DNA of 35,345 nucleotides from Streptomyces sp. SID486 (GCF_009865385.1 NZ_WWJT01000114.1:1-35345); one strand, 5' to 3'; numbered from the stretch's first letter, positions 27,069-34,693 are shown. The notes: a model not told the origin generated them from the sequence alone. Numbers and translations are program-made.

Positions 27069-27228
27069 GAGAAACCGTCCGGCAGCTTGAAATCTGGCAG
27101 TGGGCAGATACACCCCATCTTGCCGTACGGCCACCCCTGGGCGGAAACCCGTTAGACCGGGGCGCTCTGACCTGGGCTTTCGCTGATGACGGCGGTGGCT
27201 CGCCTGTCACTGCCGGTCACGGTCGGTC

Positions 27229-27276
27229 GGCCTCGGCCACCCTCGCACGGCCCGGAGACGGCCCAGGAACGATCAC
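27229..27276 (-). repeat. Dispersed repeat copy A
   Basis: CCTCGG at 27231, CCCGGAGACG at 27251 and GATC at 27271. Spacing and sequence match copies B (29693-29743) and C (30369-30415). It overlaps the stop region of the S1-like gene. Copies A and C agree at 22 of 24 positions over 27241-27264 versus 30381-30404. Confidence 0.65.
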
Positions 27277-27650
27277 TCGTCATCCGCCTGCCACTCGTCG
27301 AGCCGGACCCTCCTCACCTGATGGTTGCGTGCGTCGAGCCAGTGGACGACACCCGTGACGGCGGCCCCGAGGGCAGGCAGCTCCTTCCCGAGCGGCGCGG
27401 CCGTGATCTCGACCGGCCCCACCGCATCGGGCACACCTTCTGTACGTGTGAAGATCCGGAACGGCTGACGGCTCCCGGCCTTCCCGGTGATCCGGGTACC
27501 CCCGGGCAAGGCAGCGACGGTCGCCGCCCAGCTCCGCCGCTCCGTGCCCCTGGCCGGCACTTCAGGGCCCGTGAGCCTCGCGCGCTCATCCGTTGCCAGA
27601 TCATGACGCCCCGGGCGGGTCGGCGCTTGGAAGGCGCCTGGCGAGATCAC
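27273..27650 (-). CDS. Small S1/OB-fold-like protein
   Basis: A 125-residue protein. The C-terminal 75 residues read like an S1-type RNA-binding module: PGGTRITGKAGSRQPFRIF, a loop with EGVPDAVGPVEI, then LPALGAAVTGVVHWLD and a strand RRVRLDEW at the end. I infer an OB-fold from that strand order; no search was possible. The start is GTG 27650, with a strong GGAGGA site 8 nt upstream. The N-terminal 45 residues are Arg/Pro-rich and uninformative. It faces ettA in the same direction but is 204 bp upstream of it. Function unknown. Confidence 0.5.
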   Translation of the reverse strand: MISPGAFQAPTRPGRHDLATDERARLTGPEVPARGTERRSWAATVAALPGGTRITGKAGSRQPFRIFTRTEGVPDAVGPVEITAAPLGKELPALGAAVTGVVHWLDARNHQVRRVRLDEWQADDE

Positions 27651-27779
27651 CGGCAGATCCTCCGACCCGGTGCTTCCGGGAGGTGGAGCGGGAAAGTTCC
27701 GCGCCTTCGACGGGCATCCGACACAGGAGCGGGCGACACGGGGCGGCTGAAGCCGCACGCCCGGGGTATTCGCCCGGAC

Positions 27780-27893
27780 ATGCTTGCCTTGGTCGCCTAC
27801 CGCTCGTACCACGGCGCGACCACCGTGTGGGCCTTCGTCGTTGCCGTTCTCATCGTGCTGGTGGCGGGTTGGTACATCCGGCATCGCAGGTAG
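27780..27893 (+). CDS. Small single-pass membrane protein (37 aa)
   Basis: A 37-residue frame with a clean hydrophobic span at about 15-32 (TVWAFVVAVLIVLVAGWY) ending in the basic tail IRHRR, so an N-out/C-in single-pass topology is expected. ATG 27780 is the natural start; upstream frame is open but compositionally poor, and the ribosome-binding site is weak (GGGG 11 nt away). Isolated gene, no recognised family. Confidence 0.4.
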   Translation: MLALVAYRSYHGATTVWAFVVAVLIVLVAGWYIRHRR

Positions 27894-28151
27894 GTGCGAC
27901 ACCCGTTTCAGGGGCCGATCCGCGATGACAGCGGCCATGGATCGCTGCGGCTGTATGCCCGCACCTACTCCGTCGGGAACCGCGGCGATCCGGGGGCGTC
28001 CGCTGTCGTCGATGTCAGGCGTGGATGTCAGCTCGCCCTTCGATGCCTGTGGTCGGTCGTGTTGCTCGTTCGGGTGCGCACCTCGTGCAGGTTCCAGTCC
28101 GAATATCCAGACTTGACCTCGCGATATGTCTCCTGGTGAAGGTGAAAGAAC

Positions 28152-28448
28152 ATGCCGACGTACGTCACCTTGCTGAGCTGGACCGATCAAGGGGCCCGAA
28201 ACTACAAGGACACCGCGAAGCGCGCCGAGACCTTCGGTTCAGCGGTACAGAACCTCGGGGCGAAGCTCCTGAGCATCTTCTGGACCGTAGGCCCGTACGA
28301 CCTCGTGGCCATCGTCGAGGCGCCCGACGACGAAACCGCCACTGCGGCACTCCTGCAACTCGGCGGGGCGGGCAACGTCCGTTCCACGACTCTGCGGGCC
28401 TTCGATCGGGAGGAGATGGAGCACATCATCGCCAAGGCGGCCGGCTGA
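28152..28448 (+). CDS. GYD-domain protein
   Basis: A 98-residue protein matching the GYD family (dimeric alpha-beta barrel type fold): MPTYVTLLSWTDQGARN at the start, then LLSIFWTVGPYDLVAIVEAPD, the segment that names the family, and a C-terminal helix. GAAGGTGAAAG precedes ATG 28152. The family's biochemical role is not established. It stands alone among small genes and remnants. Confidence 0.85.
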   Translation: MPTYVTLLSWTDQGARNYKDTAKRAETFGSAVQNLGAKLLSIFWTVGPYDLVAIVEAPDDETATAALLQLGGAGNVRSTTLRAFDREEMEHIIAKAAG

Positions 28449-28874
28449 CGATCTCTGGCCACGTCACACAGTGGGTTCTGGGCGGCCATGGCGCGGTGAC
28501 CTCTTCGCCCCGAAGCAACCTGGGCGAGAGCTGGGTCCTGAACCGGCGGTCCTCGGGCCTGCGCAGATGGTCGGCAGACGTTCGGGGGCGTCCGCCGGTG
28601 TGCGTCTGGGTTGTCACTCAGTCAGACACTCCCCCGCTCAACGGTCCATGGCCAACAGGTACGTTGTCAGTGCCCGCGTCTATGGTCTCAAGCGCGCGGT
28701 CGGCTTCCGGGGGTTCCAGCTCTGAAGGGATGGCTTCATCCCCGGCCTGTCAGGGGGCGGCTCGGAGACTCGTCCGGGACCTAACCGACGGCCGGGCTTC
28801 GTCGATGGCCACGAGGTGACCTGCCAGCGCCGGCCGCGCACCCTCTCCCGGGGGCGGACGCACGCGTCGGTGGG
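28449..28874. other. Gap without a supported gene
   Basis: No frame on either strand combines a good start, codon bias and a recognisable family. On the minus strand a stretch ending at about 28620 reads like the tail of an ordinary protein (EPPEADRALETIDAGTDNV) but lacks a start, so it may be another decayed gene. The region adjoins the GNAT remnant. Confidence 0.5.
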
Positions 28875-29021
28875 GTCGCGGGCGGCGTTCGGGAGCCGCC
28901 CCCAGGCGACGCCGGCTGTGCCGTCGTCGAAGTCCAGACCACGCAGTGCGATCCGGCCGAGGACCTCGGCTCCTTCACAAGTGATCGCCCAGTGGCCGCC
29001 CTTCTCTTGGCCGTAAGAGAT
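28875..29021 (-). pseudogene. Remnant of a GNAT acetyltransferase gene
   Basis: About 49 codons on the minus strand read GGHWAITCEGAEVLGRIALR, then GLDFDDGTAGVAWGRLPNAARD, which resembles the central strands of RimJ/RimL-type GNAT acetyltransferases (xWAVxxxxGxxLGxIALRxxDxxxGxAxVxYWxLPxARG). The expected acetyl-CoA loop (RGxGxA) and C-terminal half are missing, as is a start. I call it a fragment from pattern memory only. Confidence 0.45.
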
Positions 29022-29042
29022 CGCCCCGCGCAGGTGTATGAG

Positions 29043-29612
29043 TCACCTGCCAGGAAGGCGCACAGGGTTTGGCGGACCCTCAATCGGAGCTCCTGTCCTA
29101 AGGTCGCGCCTGGTCACTTCCACCAAATCCTTTGACCAATTGAAAAGCATCTGACGCCCGCCCAGGATCTCTCTCATGAGAGTGTCCCTAAGCTCTGGAG
29201 TCATGTCAGGCTCAGATAACCGGATGCTAAGGGCGACATCCGAGGTAGCACCGGGGAGATTCTGGTGGATCGCGCGGGAAAGCTGTGACACCTCGTCTGC
29301 CCCCACCATCATCACGGCAGGCAAGGCGGAACGTACTGCCCTAGTGGCTTGCTGCATTTCATCCACGAGGACTGCCGTATCGTCAGGAACGGGATATAGC
29401 CCAACTCCTGTAGCCGCATCCGTCACGGCTACTGCGAGGTGGTACAGATCGTTTATCTTGCCGATTAGCTCGCTGTATGCCGCCCGCCGATTCTCGTACT
29501 GCCACTGCTTGTACTGATTCCGGCCCGCTAAGTGGCCGGTTACGAACGCAGTGCTGAGCGTACCGACAACACCGATACCGGCTCCTAGTAGTCCTGCGAC
29601 AGCTGCATCCAT
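29043..29612 (-). CDS. N-terminally membrane-anchored hypothetical protein of atypical composition
   Basis: A 189-residue protein. An N-terminal hydrophobic segment (MDAAVAGLLGAGIGVVGTLS) is followed by helical sequence starting YKQWQYENRRAAYSELIGKI, a layout common to many small unnamed actinobacterial membrane proteins. The DNA is visibly less GC-rich than its neighbours and uses A/T-ending codons, suggesting acquisition. ATG 29612 gives the hydrophobic start; ATG 29645 would add 11 basic residues. No good ribosome-binding site is seen and no function can be assigned. Confidence 0.6.
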   Translation of the reverse strand: MDAAVAGLLGAGIGVVGTLSTAFVTGHLAGRNQYKQWQYENRRAAYSELIGKINDLYHLAVAVTDAATGVGLYPVPDDTAVLVDEMQQATRAVRSALPAVMMVGADEVSQLSRAIHQNLPGATSDVALSIRLSEPDMTPELRDTLMREILGGRQMLFNWSKDLVEVTRRDLRTGAPIEGPPNPVRLPGR

Positions 29613-29645
29613 TGCAGCAGTGTGCCTGATGCTGCGTGGGAGCAT

Positions 29646-29967
29646 GCAGCAAGTACCAGCTTTCCGGGGTATAGGTCCGAGCTGCGTCGAGTGGCCTCGG
29701 GGAGCATCACATGACCCGGAGACGGCCCACGGTTGATCGTCACGGACCAGCCAGTCGACCGACCGCGGACACCTTCGATTCGGGCCGCGTGAACCTCAGC
29801 CGCCGACAGTCCGCCACGATGGTTGGCGCGCCGACCGACCACGCAGGCGTCGCCTCGCTGTACCCCTACCAGCCTCAGCCGCGCTGCCATGGCGTCGGCC
29901 AGAGCAAGCTGTGTCGGCCGAGCCGTGACGACGATGCCTGAGCCCTCAGCTCGGGAAGCTAGGGGCG
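29646..29967. other. Gap without a supported gene; holds repeat copy B
   Basis: A minus-strand frame runs open through 29585-30064 (with a stretch GGLSAAEVHAARIEGVRGR), but it lacks a plausible start and overlaps both neighbours. A plus-strand frame at 29711-29941 is no better. The one clear structure is the dispersed repeat at 29693-29743. Confidence 0.5.
29693..29743 (-). repeat. Dispersed repeat copy B
   Basis: CCTCGG at 29695, CCCGGAGACG at 29715 and GATC at 29735, the same 20-bp steps as copy A. CCCGGAGACGGCCCA is identical in A and B over 15 bp. The spacer between the elements is more diverged than in A and C. Confidence 0.65.
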
Positions 29968-30198
29968 TCAGGGGGAGGTTGCCGAACCGGCCTGGGGTGA
30001 TGCCGTGCCGGAGCCTGGATCTCCGCCGGCCTGCTCCCCGCTGTTCCCCCGCATGATCTGGCACTGATCTGACACGGCCGCGTCGTCGAGCAGCACGGTG
30101 AGTTCCCTCAGGTCGTTCGCCACCATGGCTTGAGCGAGGCGTCCGGCGATGGCCACGACCTCTGGCCAGTTCGCTGTCAGTCGGGCGGCTTCGCTCAC
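29968..30198 (-). CDS. Small hypothetical protein (76 aa)
   Basis: A GTG-started frame with a helical N-terminal half (SEAARLTANWPEVVAIAGRL, then QAMVANDLRELTVLLDDAA) and a Gly/Ser/Pro-rich C-terminal half that looks unstructured. Composition of the first 45 residues is protein-like. No ribosome-binding site is obvious, and I do not recognise a family. Kept as a tentative gene. Confidence 0.35.
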   Translation of the reverse strand: MSEAARLTANWPEVVAIAGRLAQAMVANDLRELTVLLDDAAVSDQCQIMRGNSGEQAGGDPGSGTASPQAGSATSP

Positions 30199-30368
30199 GA
30201 GCCCGAGCGTAGCGACCGCAGCTCGTGGAGGCGTCGGCGCTCTCGGAGCACCGCTTCAGGAGTTCGATCCGGATCGGCTCTGGCTGCCGTCATCGACCGA
30301 TGCGACAGCCGCGGGCGCGGGCGAGGTCATTGCGGGCGCGGAGGGTGTCGGGGCGGTCGCCGTCCAGT

Positions 30369-30415
30369 GCCCTCGGGCGCCCTCGCACGCCCCGGAGACG
30401 CCCCCCAGAGAGATC
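30369..30415 (-). repeat. Dispersed repeat copy C
   Basis: CCTCGG at 30371, CCCGGAGACG at 30391 and GATC at 30412. It lies about 30 bp beyond the cold-shock gene stop. With copy A it brackets the interval 27229-30415 in the same orientation. Confidence 0.65.
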
Positions 30416-30445
30416 GGTCGAGCGATCGGGCCGTGACCGTGGGTG

Positions 30446-30706
30446 TCAGGCGCCCCTGGGGACGATGCTCACCGCGCGGTAGTCGTACCCGTCCTGCTTG
30501 AAGCCGGGTGCTTCCCAGACGAGGTCGACTTCTTGCCCTGGTGACAGCGTGTGGAAGCCGGACGTCTGGATGTCGGAGTAGTGGCCGAAGCACCCTCCGG
30601 GAGTCTCGGGCGAGTCGAGCACGCCCCATCCCTCCTCGTCGCTCCACTCACGCACGGTCGCGGTCACGGTTGCGGGGACCTTACGGGTCCCTGTGCGGCG
30701 ACGCAT
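30446..30706 (-). CDS. Cold-shock-domain-like protein
   Basis: An 86-residue protein with a divergent cold-shock (OB) domain: ATVREWSDEEGWGVLDSPET in place of the GTVKWFNxEKGFGFI RNP1 region, then GGCFGHYSDIQTSGFHTLSPG and VDLVWEAPG, as in actinobacterial CSD-like proteins. The RNP1 phenylalanines are largely replaced by Trp/Val, so nucleic-acid binding may be altered. ATG 30706 has GGGGAGAG 6-7 nt upstream. It has its own position, without operon partners. Confidence 0.82.
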   Translation of the reverse strand: MRRRTGTRKVPATVTATVREWSDEEGWGVLDSPETPGGCFGHYSDIQTSGFHTLSPGQEVDLVWEAPGFKQDGYDYRAVSIVPRGA

Positions 30707-30907
30707 CTGTCTCTCCCCTTCCACAAGCCCACGAAGAGCCTGACCTGTTCGGACGCACACGGTGCTCCGGGGAGCACTGTGCCACCCGGAGAACGCCAAC
30801 CCCTCACTGGGGCATCGGGTGAGCGGAGGGGGGACGCCGGCCGAAGGGGTGACCGGTGGGCCGGCAGGGCTGCACGCGGGGCCCTGCCGCGGTGAACTGT
30901 GCCGCGG

Positions 30908-31759
30908 CTAGGGTGCTTTCGCGTCCCCACCGGCCAGGAACGGACGCAGCAGCGTGAGCAGGGCGCGGGGGCGGTGCAGCGGGATGATGTGGCCGCAGTC
31001 TTCGATGACGTGTCCGGTGAGATCGTCGGCGACCGGGCGGAGCTGGCGTTCCAGTGCCGCACCGACGGGCCGGGCGCCCACCGTCATCGTCGGCACCGTC
31101 AGGCGGGCAGCAGCGACCGCCTGCTCGATCTGTACCGCGCTCTCCGGCAGCGCCCGGTAGTACGAGAACGCGCGGCTCAGCGCCTGGCGGCCGGTGTACG
31201 CGCGGACGAAGGCGTCCCGGAGGGCGGGGCGCACCCCGTCACCGAGCGTACCGGCGCGCAGAAACCAGTCGACGTAGACGGCTTCGTGGCCCTCCAGCAC
31301 GGTCTCGGCAAGGCCGGGCGCGGCGGAATGGAAGCCGAACCACCACGGCGGCCCGTCGGCAAGGAATTCCTCGGCGCCGGGCAGCCTGCCCAGAAGTGCC
31401 TCCATGACGACCAGGCGCCGGACGAGACCGGGGCGGCGCAGGGCGAGGAGGAAGGCCGGCGCGGTACCCGCGTCGATGCCCACCACCGCAGCCGAGGACA
31501 CGCCGAGCGTGGTGAGCAGCGCCGCGGCGTCCTCGGCCAGGGTTCCCGCGTCGTATCCGGACGCTGCCCGGCTGCTCGCGCCGAACCCGCGCAGGTCCGG
31601 CGCGATGACGCGGTAGCGGCCGGACAGGCCGGCCATGACGTCCGTCCACACTTCCCAGGTGTGCGGGAAACCGTGCAGCAGCAGGACGGCCGGCCCCGAT
31701 CCGGCGAGAGCGACGTTCAGTTCGACACCGTTGACGAGGACGCGCCGCAGCTCGGGCAT
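30908..31759 (-). CDS. Alpha/beta hydrolase, epoxide-hydrolase-like
   Basis: A 283-residue alpha/beta-fold hydrolase. The oxyanion-hole motif LLLHGFPHTWEVW and the nucleophile elbow VVGIDAGTA put Asp96 at the nucleophile, as in soluble epoxide hydrolases and haloalkane dehalogenases, rather than Ser as in esterases. The base is probably His257 (EDCGHIIPLHRP). YY pairs in the cap (AFSYYRAL) may serve as epoxide-activating tyrosines. ATG 31759 has GGGAG 7 nt upstream; an in-frame GTG-like start at 31795 is possible. It is divergent from an HxlR regulator 97 bp away, which probably controls it. Confidence 0.85.
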   Translation of the reverse strand: MPELRRVLVNGVELNVALAGSGPAVLLLHGFPHTWEVWTDVMAGLSGRYRVIAPDLRGFGASSRAASGYDAGTLAEDAAALLTTLGVSSAAVVGIDAGTAPAFLLALRRPGLVRRLVVMEALLGRLPGAEEFLADGPPWWFGFHSAAPGLAETVLEGHEAVYVDWFLRAGTLGDGVRPALRDAFVRAYTGRQALSRAFSYYRALPESAVQIEQAVAAARLTVPTMTVGARPVGAALERQLRPVADDLTGHVIEDCGHIIPLHRPRALLTLLRPFLAGGDAKAP

Positions 31760-31856
31760 GGAGAGGCTCCCGGTGTGGTGAGGAACAGTGACCATGTCAC
31801 GCTAAGGAACTAACCTGGCTCCTCCAAGACGGCACTTTCCCTTCAGGTGGTGAGCC

Positions 31857-32252
31857 GTGAGTGACCACATCGAGCCCGGCGAGCGGGGTGATGTGCTGAA
31901 TCCGCTCTGCCCGACCCGCCGGCTGCTCGACCGTATCGGCACCAAGTGGACGTCGATGGCGGTCAAGGTGCTGGCGCAGGAGGCGCCGGACGAGCTCCGT
32001 TTCGCGGAACTGCGGCGCCGTGTCCCCGGCATCTCACAGAAGATGCTGTCCGTCACCCTGCGGAGTCTCGTCCGCGACGGCCTGGTCGCGCGCCGAGTGG
32101 AACCCACCGTGCCACCCGCCGTCCACTACCGGCTCACCGAGCTCGGCCTGTCCCTCGAAGGACCGCTCTCCGGCCTGCGGGTCTGGGCCGAGACACACAT
32201 GCCGGAGATCGACCGCAGCAACCAGCTCGCCGACGAGTCATCCCCCGATTAG
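31857..32252 (+). CDS. HxlR-family transcriptional regulator
   Basis: A 131-residue winged-helix protein of the HxlR (MarR-like) family. The conserved N-terminal Cys is in NPLCPTRRLLDRIGTKWTSM; the recognition helix region is RRRVPGISQKMLSVTLRSLV, followed by the wing RRVEPTVPPAVHYRLTELG. HxlR proteins often respond to reactive electrophiles through such a Cys. Start GTG 31857 follows AGGTGG. The divergent hydrolase gene is the likely target, with the shared 97-bp control region at 31760-31856. Confidence 0.88.
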   Translation: MSDHIEPGERGDVLNPLCPTRRLLDRIGTKWTSMAVKVLAQEAPDELRFAELRRRVPGISQKMLSVTLRSLVRDGLVARRVEPTVPPAVHYRLTELGLSLEGPLSGLRVWAETHMPEIDRSNQLADESSPD

Positions 32253-32273
32253 GGCGTGGACCGAACGTGCCGG

Positions 32274-32414
32274 TCACAGAAGTTCGTTGAGGACCGCGAC
32301 AAGAACGGCCGCCTCGTGGCGGACCGCGGGCTCGCCGTACCTCGTGGCCACGGCGCGGCGCGGCGCGTTCCCAGGCGATCAGCGGTGCCTTCCGAGGCGA
32401 TCGGTGGCGCACTC
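32274..32414 (-). pseudogene. Decayed 3' end of an IS5-family transposase gene
   Basis: On the minus strand, ECATDRLGRHR then a stop, and further on RAVATRYGEPAVRHEAAV and LVAVLNELL followed by TGA, correspond to the C-terminus of IS5-group transposases (VECxINRLKRHRAVATRYDKLAVRYEAxVLVAxINEWL). Between the two parts about 24 bp appear to be a diverged tandem duplicate of GATCGCCTCGGAAGGCACCGC, which introduces the in-frame TGA. No upstream transposase sequence or terminal inverted repeat is visible, so only the tail survives. Confidence 0.75.
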
Positions 32415-32500
32415 GCAGCTCGAGGTGCACTTCCTCCGCACCGCCTGGGCGGCAGGGTCCGACGGTGGCTGACGGCCGACGTCCCGGGTCGCGAGGCGGG

Positions 32501-33934
32501 TCAGTCGGTCGTCTCCGTCTCCTTGCGGCGCAGGACCACCAGGACCGCGCCGCCGATCACGACCAGGCCGATCGCCACTCCGGCGATCAGCGGGGTGATC
32601 GCGGAGCCGCCGGTCGCGGCCAGGTCGGTGGTGTCCACGGTGGTGCCGCCCACCGTGGCCGGGCTGGGCTCGTTGCGCAGCTGAGCCGTCTGCGTGGTGA
32701 TCGCGCCCTGGGTCTTGCAGTCCAGGACACCGGTGAAGCGGCGGCTGAAGCCGTACGGGCCGGTGATCGTGAAGTCGTATGCCTGGTCCTCCTGGAGCGG
32801 CACGGTCACCGTGCGGGACGCGCCCGCGGGGATCGTGTGCCCGGCCCCCATCAGCTGGAAGGTGAACGGCTCGTCACCCTTGTTGACCGTGCTGATGTCC
32901 ACGCCGCCCTTGGCGCAGTTCTTGCGGGCCGACACCGCCGGCACGGCTCCCTCGGCCGCCCAGCCCGCCGTCACGGTCGCGGAGACGGTGGACTCGCTGG
33001 AGCCGGCCAGGATCTGCGTCTGGCTGCGGCTCTCGGCGGCGAAGGCCCGGCCCACCGGCACGGTCGTCGACGCCTGCACGGTCAGCTGCGCGGTGCCGCC
33101 CCCTCCGTCGGCCTGCTCGGGGGCGTCGGCCGCGGGCTCGGGGACGTCGAAGAACAGCCGGCTGCCGTCCTTCGCCGAGGTGATCACCTTGCCGTTCCTG
33201 TCGACGACCCGCACCCCACTGCCGGTCATGTCCACCGGCGTGCCCACCGTCACCGCGCTCGCGTTGGTGTGCACGGTCACCGGTCCGAGCCGGTCGCCGG
33301 GCCGGCCGGAGACCGCCGGCGGGTCCAGGCTGAGCGACGCCTTCGGCTCGGCGATGCTCCGGGCGCTCTTCTCCAGGTAGTCGGCGAGCTTCTCCGCCTG
33401 CGGGTCGACGGCGTCGACCTCGGCTCCGTCGGAGTAGCGCCAGATGGCCACCTGGGTGCCGGCCGCGGCGTCCTGCTCGGTCAGCCCGCTCGTGCCGGCC
33501 TGCCGGGCGAGCGAGGCGAGGTCGTTGACCTGGGGGTAGGAGTGCTGCAGGATCCAGCGGATCCGGCCCGCGTCCTTGTTGGTGCCCAGCGAGGTGCCGC
33601 TCCAAGGCGTCTCCTGGTATCTGGCGTCCCGCTGGGTCGGGTTGTGGAGGTCGACGCAGTAGGTCTGCAGGGTGCCGCCGCCGTCCACGGACATCTCGAA
33701 GAGTCCCGCCGACACCCGCTGGTCGCCGCCGTCCCCGTGGATCACGGCCTCGCCGAAGGTCTTCAGGCCGTTGATCGTGGCCGTCGCCCCGCCCTGGGTC
33801 TGCGGGGTCTCCTCGGCCACCGCCGTACCGGCGCCGGACAGCACGCCGGCGGCCACGATGCCGGACACCGTCGTGGCGGCGGCCAGACGGTTCTTCCCGG
33901 TGGACCGGCAGAACCCAGAGAGCGCAGCAAGCAC
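32501..33934 (-). CDS. Cys-Gln thioester-forming surface protein with LAATG sorting signal
   Basis: A 477-residue secreted wall protein. The signal peptide (about 1-40) ends near AGTAVAEE. The thioester domain has the paired residues Cys93 in TYCVDLHNPT and Gln161 in GTQVAIWRYSDG, the signature of internal Cys-Gln thioester adhesins that bind host or surface amines covalently. A beta-sandwich region and a Cys-containing domain follow. The C-terminus carries LAATG (438-442), a sortase-E type LAXTG signal, then a hydrophobic span and RRK tail. The start is GTG 33934 (AAGGGGAA upstream), giving a proper signal peptide. No sortase gene is next to it. Confidence 0.88.
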   Translation of the reverse strand: MLAALSGFCRSTGKNRLAAATTVSGIVAAGVLSGAGTAVAEETPQTQGGATATINGLKTFGEAVIHGDGGDQRVSAGLFEMSVDGGGTLQTYCVDLHNPTQRDARYQETPWSGTSLGTNKDAGRIRWILQHSYPQVNDLASLARQAGTSGLTEQDAAAGTQVAIWRYSDGAEVDAVDPQAEKLADYLEKSARSIAEPKASLSLDPPAVSGRPGDRLGPVTVHTNASAVTVGTPVDMTGSGVRVVDRNGKVITSAKDGSRLFFDVPEPAADAPEQADGGGGTAQLTVQASTTVPVGRAFAAESRSQTQILAGSSESTVSATVTAGWAAEGAVPAVSARKNCAKGGVDISTVNKGDEPFTFQLMGAGHTIPAGASRTVTVPLQEDQAYDFTITGPYGFSRRFTGVLDCKTQGAITTQTAQLRNEPSPATVGGTTVDTTDLAATGGSAITPLIAGVAIGLVVIGGAVLVVLRRKETETTD

Positions 33935-34216
33935 AGAATTCCCCTTCGAGCAGGACCCGTTGGACGTGGGGGACGGTCCCACCAGCAGAATCAGCAGCCC
34001 CTAGGGGCACGCCCGGCATCCTATGGATCAGCCGGAGCCCGACCCGCCGGTCGGATGATCCGATGGCCGATCCGATCCGTAATCGTTATCGCCGGGACCG
34101 TCCACAGGCCGCCCGTATCGACAAATCCACTGGTGGGCACTGGGTGTTCACGCGCTACGCACAGGACGTCCAGAGCCGGCCGGCATCCGTCCGCCGGGCG
34201 TGCGCGTCGCCTGACG
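33935..34216. other. Gap upstream of the surface-protein gene
   Basis: No gene is supported. It holds a small hairpin, CCGACC (34039-34044) with GGTCGG (34049-34054), and a stretch of GATCCGAT repeats (34056-34080) that is likely control sequence for the surface-protein gene. Confidence 0.5.
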
Positions 34217-34693
34217 TCACGTCACCACGGCTGCCGCGTCATCCTGTTGCTGAGCGGGGACGGGCTGCCCGTCCGCCGGGCGCGGTGTCTCCCAGTCCGG
34301 CTCCGGCCGGGCCGCCGACGGCGCTCCCTCCGGTTTCGCCGCGCGCTGGAAGAGCGCCGTACCGCGTGCGAGGTCGTGGCCGAGCGCCACGGCGTCGATG
34401 TCTGCGGAGGCCCACTGCTGCTGGCCGTCGCGCGCCTCCGTGCGCACCTTCAGCCGGCCCTGGACGACGACCGGCTGGCCCACCTCCACACACGCGGCCA
34501 CGTTGACCGCGAGCTGGCGGTTGGCCCACACCGTGAAGAAGTTGGTGTGCCCGTCCGTCCACGCGCTCTTCTCCCGGTCCCAGTAGCGCGCGGTCACCGC
34601 GAGCCGGAACCGGGCCGACGGTCCCGCCGCCAGTTCGCGGTACACCGGCCGGGTCGCCACGTTCCCCACCACGCAGACGATGGTCTCGTTCAT
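34217..34693 (-). CDS. ssbB: Single-stranded DNA-binding protein, short SsbB type
   Basis: A 158-residue SSB with one OB-fold domain (about 1-110): NVATRPVYRELAAGPSARFR, then LAVTARYWDREKSAWTDGHT, NFFTVWANRQLAVN and GQPVVVQGRLKVRTE. The C-terminal part is short and Pro/Ala/Gln-rich and ends DDAAAVVT, so the acidic DDDIPF-type tip used to recruit repair and replication partners is absent. Streptomyces has a second, tail-truncated SSB, SsbB, reported to act in chromosome segregation during sporulation; this fits it. ATG 34693 follows GGGAGGGGAGCGAGG. Confidence 0.9.
   Translation of the reverse strand: MNETIVCVVGNVATRPVYRELAAGPSARFRLAVTARYWDREKSAWTDGHTNFFTVWANRQLAVNVAACVEVGQPVVVQGRLKVRTEARDGQQQWASADIDAVALGHDLARGTALFQRAAKPEGAPSAARPEPDWETPRPADGQPVPAQQQDDAAAVVT

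Noticed and set aside
27069..27134. Extended EttA N-terminus from GTG 27134
   Set aside because: EttA proteins begin at the AEFIYTM segment; the extension is not family-like.
27186..27779. Plus-strand frame upstream of the 37-residue membrane protein
   Set aside because: Overlaps the S1-like gene antisense and has noise-like composition; only the last 37 codons look protein-like.
29585..30064. Minus-strand frame of 159 residues
   Set aside because: No start with a ribosome-binding site, overlaps both neighbouring genes, and no family recognised.
27229..30415. Integrative element bounded by att sites
   Set aside because: No tRNA, integrase or excisionase gene is seen; the repeats are imperfect and a third copy lies inside.
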